Shown: piece by piece, positions 5,547 through 6,930 of the stretch
How positions within the stretch are numbered: the stretch's first letter is position 1
Layout of the letters: the number at the start of each line of letters is the position of its first letter
Assembly: GCA_008671285.1 (NCBI GenBank)
Contig: RPYR01000007.1
Location: 1-6,930, forward strand
DNA: 6,930 nt
Direction of reading: 5' to 3'
From: Collinsella aerofaciens
Lineage (GTDB): Bacteria > Actinomycetota > Coriobacteriia > Coriobacteriales > Coriobacteriaceae
Position numbers and translations under genes: made by a program
The notes under the pieces: model-generated
Told to the model about the DNA's origin: nothing
What the model saw: the letters and a program-made list of their open reading frames with translations, nothing else
Databases searched by the model: none

Positions 5547-5595
5547 AAGGGCGCGGCCTCATAGGGCTTACACCCTAGGGTCGCGCCCTTTTTAT
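5547..5595 (+). terminator. Intrinsic terminator after gap
   Basis: AAGGGCGCG (5547-5555) pairs with CGCGCCCTT (5582-5590). The pairing continues through a wobble and two C-G pairs, and after a small internal loop through TAGGG/CCCTA to the loop CTTACA. A T5 tract (5589-5593) follows. It is a strong rho-independent terminator separating gap from pgk. Confidence 0.92.
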
Positions 5596-5626
5596 AAGAA
5601 ATCGTCTGCCGTAATGGGAGGCAGAC
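5593..5626 (+). promoter_or_regulatory. Candidate pgk promoter -10 and leader hairpin
   Basis: TATAAG (5593-5598) overlaps the end of the gap terminator T tract and matches the -10 consensus at 5 of 6. The best -35-like match, CTTACA (5567-5572), is 20 bp away, which is long. GTCTGCC (5604-5610) and GGCAGAC (5620-5626) form a 7-bp stem with a 9-nt loop just downstream, near where such a transcript would begin. Because the terminator separates pgk from gap, some local promoter or read-through is needed. Confidence 0.35.
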
Positions 5627-5649
5627 ACGTACGAAAGGTAGAAGCAAAC

Positions 5650-6840
5650 ATGGCCTTTACCAAGAAGACCGTCCGCGACATCGATGTCGACGGCAAGCGC
5701 GTTCTCGTCCGCGTTGACTTTAACGTGCCTATCAAGGATGGCGTCGTTGGCGACACCACCCGCATCAAGGCTGCCCTGCCCACCATCAACTATCTCGTTG
5801 AGCACAACGCTCGCGTCATCCTCATGAGCCACCTCGGCCGTCCCGATGGCACCGGCTTCCAGCCCGAGCTGTCCCTCGAGCCCGTCGCCAAGAAGCTCGC
5901 CGAGCTTTCTGGTCTCGACGTCGCCTTTGTCGCCAACACTTACGGCGAGAAGGCTGCCGAGGCTGTCGCTGCCGTCGAGCCGGGCAAGGTTCTCGTTCTC
6001 GAGAACGTCCGCTTCGATAAGCGTGAGAAGAAGAACGATCCCGAGATCGCCAAGAAGCTCGCTTCCTATGGTGACGTCTTCGTTCTCGATGCCTTCGGCA
6101 CCGCTCACCGCGCCCAGGGTTCCGTCGTGGGCCCCGCCGCTTACCTGCCTGCCGTCGCTGGCTTCCTGCTCGAGAAGGAGGTCGACACGCTGACCGGCAT
6201 CTTCGCCGAGCCCGAGCGTCCCTTCGTCGCTATCGTCGGCGGTTCCAAGGTTTCCTCCAAGATCGGTGTTCTCGATCACCTCATCGACTCTGCTGATACC
6301 CTGATCATCGGTGGCGGCATGGCCGACACCTTCTTCCTGGCTCAGGGCCTGTCCGTTGGTCAGTCCCTCAAGGAAGAGGACTGGGTCGAGCGCGCTGGCG
6401 AGATGCTCAAGAAGGCCGAGGAGAAGGGCGTCAAGATCCTGCTCCCCATCGACAACCGTGTTGCCGATCACTTTGGCGAGGACGCTGTCCCCGAGGTTGT
6501 CGCTTCCGACGCTATCCCCGACGACCGCGAGGGTATGGACATCGGCCCCAAGACCGAGGAGCTCTACGCCGAGGCCGTCAAGGGCGCCAAGACCGTGTTC
6601 TGGAATGGCCCCATGGGCGTCTTCGAGTTCGATAACTTCGCTCACGGCACCCAGGCTATCGCCGAGGCTGTCGCCGAGGCCGACTGCACCTCGATCATCG
6701 GCGGTGGCGACTCTGTCGCGGCTGTCAACAAGTTCAACCTGGCCGACAAGATGAGCTGGATCTCCACCGGTGGTGGCGCTTCCATGGAGCTCGTCGAGGG
6801 TAAGGCCCTGCCCGGAGTGGAGGCGCTTCTCGATGCCTAA
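5650..6840 (+). CDS. pgk: Phosphoglycerate kinase
   Basis: The enzyme transfers phosphate from 1,3-bisphosphoglycerate to ADP, giving 3-phosphoglycerate and ATP in the cytoplasm. The 396-residue product is full length. N-domain motifs are RVLVRVDFNVP (about 18-28, substrate-binding Arg and Asp-Asn), SHLGRP, LENVRF and DAFGTAHRA. C-domain nucleotide motifs are GGSKVSSK (usually GGAKVSDK), IIGGGMADTF, VFWNGPMGVFE, GGGDSVAA and STGGGASMELVEGK. ATG 5650 fits the family N terminus; AAAGG at 5634-5638 is a moderate Shine-Dalgarno with an 11-nt gap. An in-frame upstream start at 5614 would lie in the leader hairpin and is not favoured. Codon use is strongly biased, as in gap. The last codons overlap the tpiA start by 8 nt, consistent with a pgk-tpiA operon and translational coupling. 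Confidence 0.97.
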   Translation: MAFTKKTVRDIDVDGKRVLVRVDFNVPIKDGVVGDTTRIKAALPTINYLVEHNARVILMSHLGRPDGTGFQPELSLEPVAKKLAELSGLDVAFVANTYGEKAAEAVAAVEPGKVLVLENVRFDKREKKNDPEIAKKLASYGDVFVLDAFGTAHRAQGSVVGPAAYLPAVAGFLLEKEVDTLTGIFAEPERPFVAIVGGSKVSSKIGVLDHLIDSADTLIIGGGMADTFFLAQGLSVGQSLKEEDWVERAGEMLKKAEEKGVKILLPIDNRVADHFGEDAVPEVVASDAIPDDREGMDIGPKTEELYAEAVKGAKTVFWNGPMGVFEFDNFAHGTQAIAEAVAEADCTSIIGGGDSVAAVNKFNLADKMSWISTGGGASMELVEGKALPGVEALLDA

Positions 6841-6930
6841 TCGCACCCTTCTTATCGCTGGGAACTGGAAGATGAACAACGACGTCGCCGAGGCTGCCAA
6901 GCTCGCCGACGAGCTGGCTCAGGCTCTGCC
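6833..6930 (+). CDS. tpiA: Triosephosphate isomerase, 5' end only
   Basis: The ATG at 6833 lies inside the end of pgk in another frame and opens a frame that runs off the window after 32 complete codons. The predicted start MPNRTLLIAGNWKMNND carries the diagnostic triosephosphate isomerase motif AGNWKMN, with substrate-binding N11 and catalytic K13. The enzyme interconverts dihydroxyacetone phosphate and glyceraldehyde-3-phosphate, the substrate of Gap. GTGGAGG at 6817-6823, within pgk, is a suitable Shine-Dalgarno 9 nt before the start. The 8-nt overlap with pgk indicates a shared transcript. The catalytic His and Glu lie beyond the window, so intactness cannot be judged. Confidence 0.93.
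   Translation, partial: MPNRTLLIAGNWKMNNDVAEAAKLADELAQAL

Noticed and set aside
4436..5647. 403-aa open frame on the - strand across gap
   Set aside because: Same artefact of strong GC-ending codon bias. The translation is repetitive V/G/D/L with no family motif.
5575..6900. 441-aa open frame on the - strand across pgk
   Set aside because: It is the mirror of pgk codon bias: low-complexity, Gly/Asp/Leu-rich, no recognisable domain, and overlapping a full-length conserved gene.

Overview
This is a 6.9 kb stretch of GC-rich chromosome with every gene on the + strand. It most likely comes from a Coriobacteriia-type actinobacterium, with Collinsella or a close relative as the best guess. That guess rests on an actinobacterial-style RapZ P-loop (Arg in place of the usual Lys), the presence of whiA, the rapZ-whiA-gap-pgk-tpiA gene order, and strong C/G-ending codon bias in the glycolytic genes. 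It is inferred from sequence character, not from a database match.

Region 1 (1-2335) is a sialic-acid / N-acetylmannosamine catabolic cluster. It holds the 3' end of a DapA/NanA-family aldolase (probably N-acetylneuraminate lyase), a ROK-family sugar kinase with NanK-like features, and N-acetylmannosamine-6-phosphate 2-epimerase (nanE). Together they would take sialic acid to ManNAc, then ManNAc-6-P, then GlcNAc-6-P. Both intergenic gaps are occupied by long nested imperfect palindromes (about 95 and 98 nt), which are the least explained elements of the window.

Region 2 (2336-4290) begins with a candidate -10 element and an intrinsic-terminator-like hairpin just upstream of the rapZ ribosome binding site. 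Then come rapZ (nucleotide-binding RNase-adapter family) and whiA (LAGLIDADG-like plus HTH regulator), only 6 nt apart. The yvcK gene that normally sits between them in many Gram-positive genomes is not there.

Region 3 (4291-6930) is the lower-glycolysis block. An AT-rich promoter region with palindromic candidate operators and a structured 5' leader precedes gap. A strong intrinsic terminator follows gap. Then pgk overlaps the start of tpiA by 8 nt; tpiA runs off the window. These genes convert glyceraldehyde-3-P to 3-phosphoglycerate and interconvert the triose phosphates.

The genes themselves are recognisable housekeeping and catabolic families. I do not see a wholly new protein system. 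What deserves a second look is non-coding: the nested palindromes around nanK, the hairpin in front of rapZ, and the leader and operator architecture of gap and pgk.
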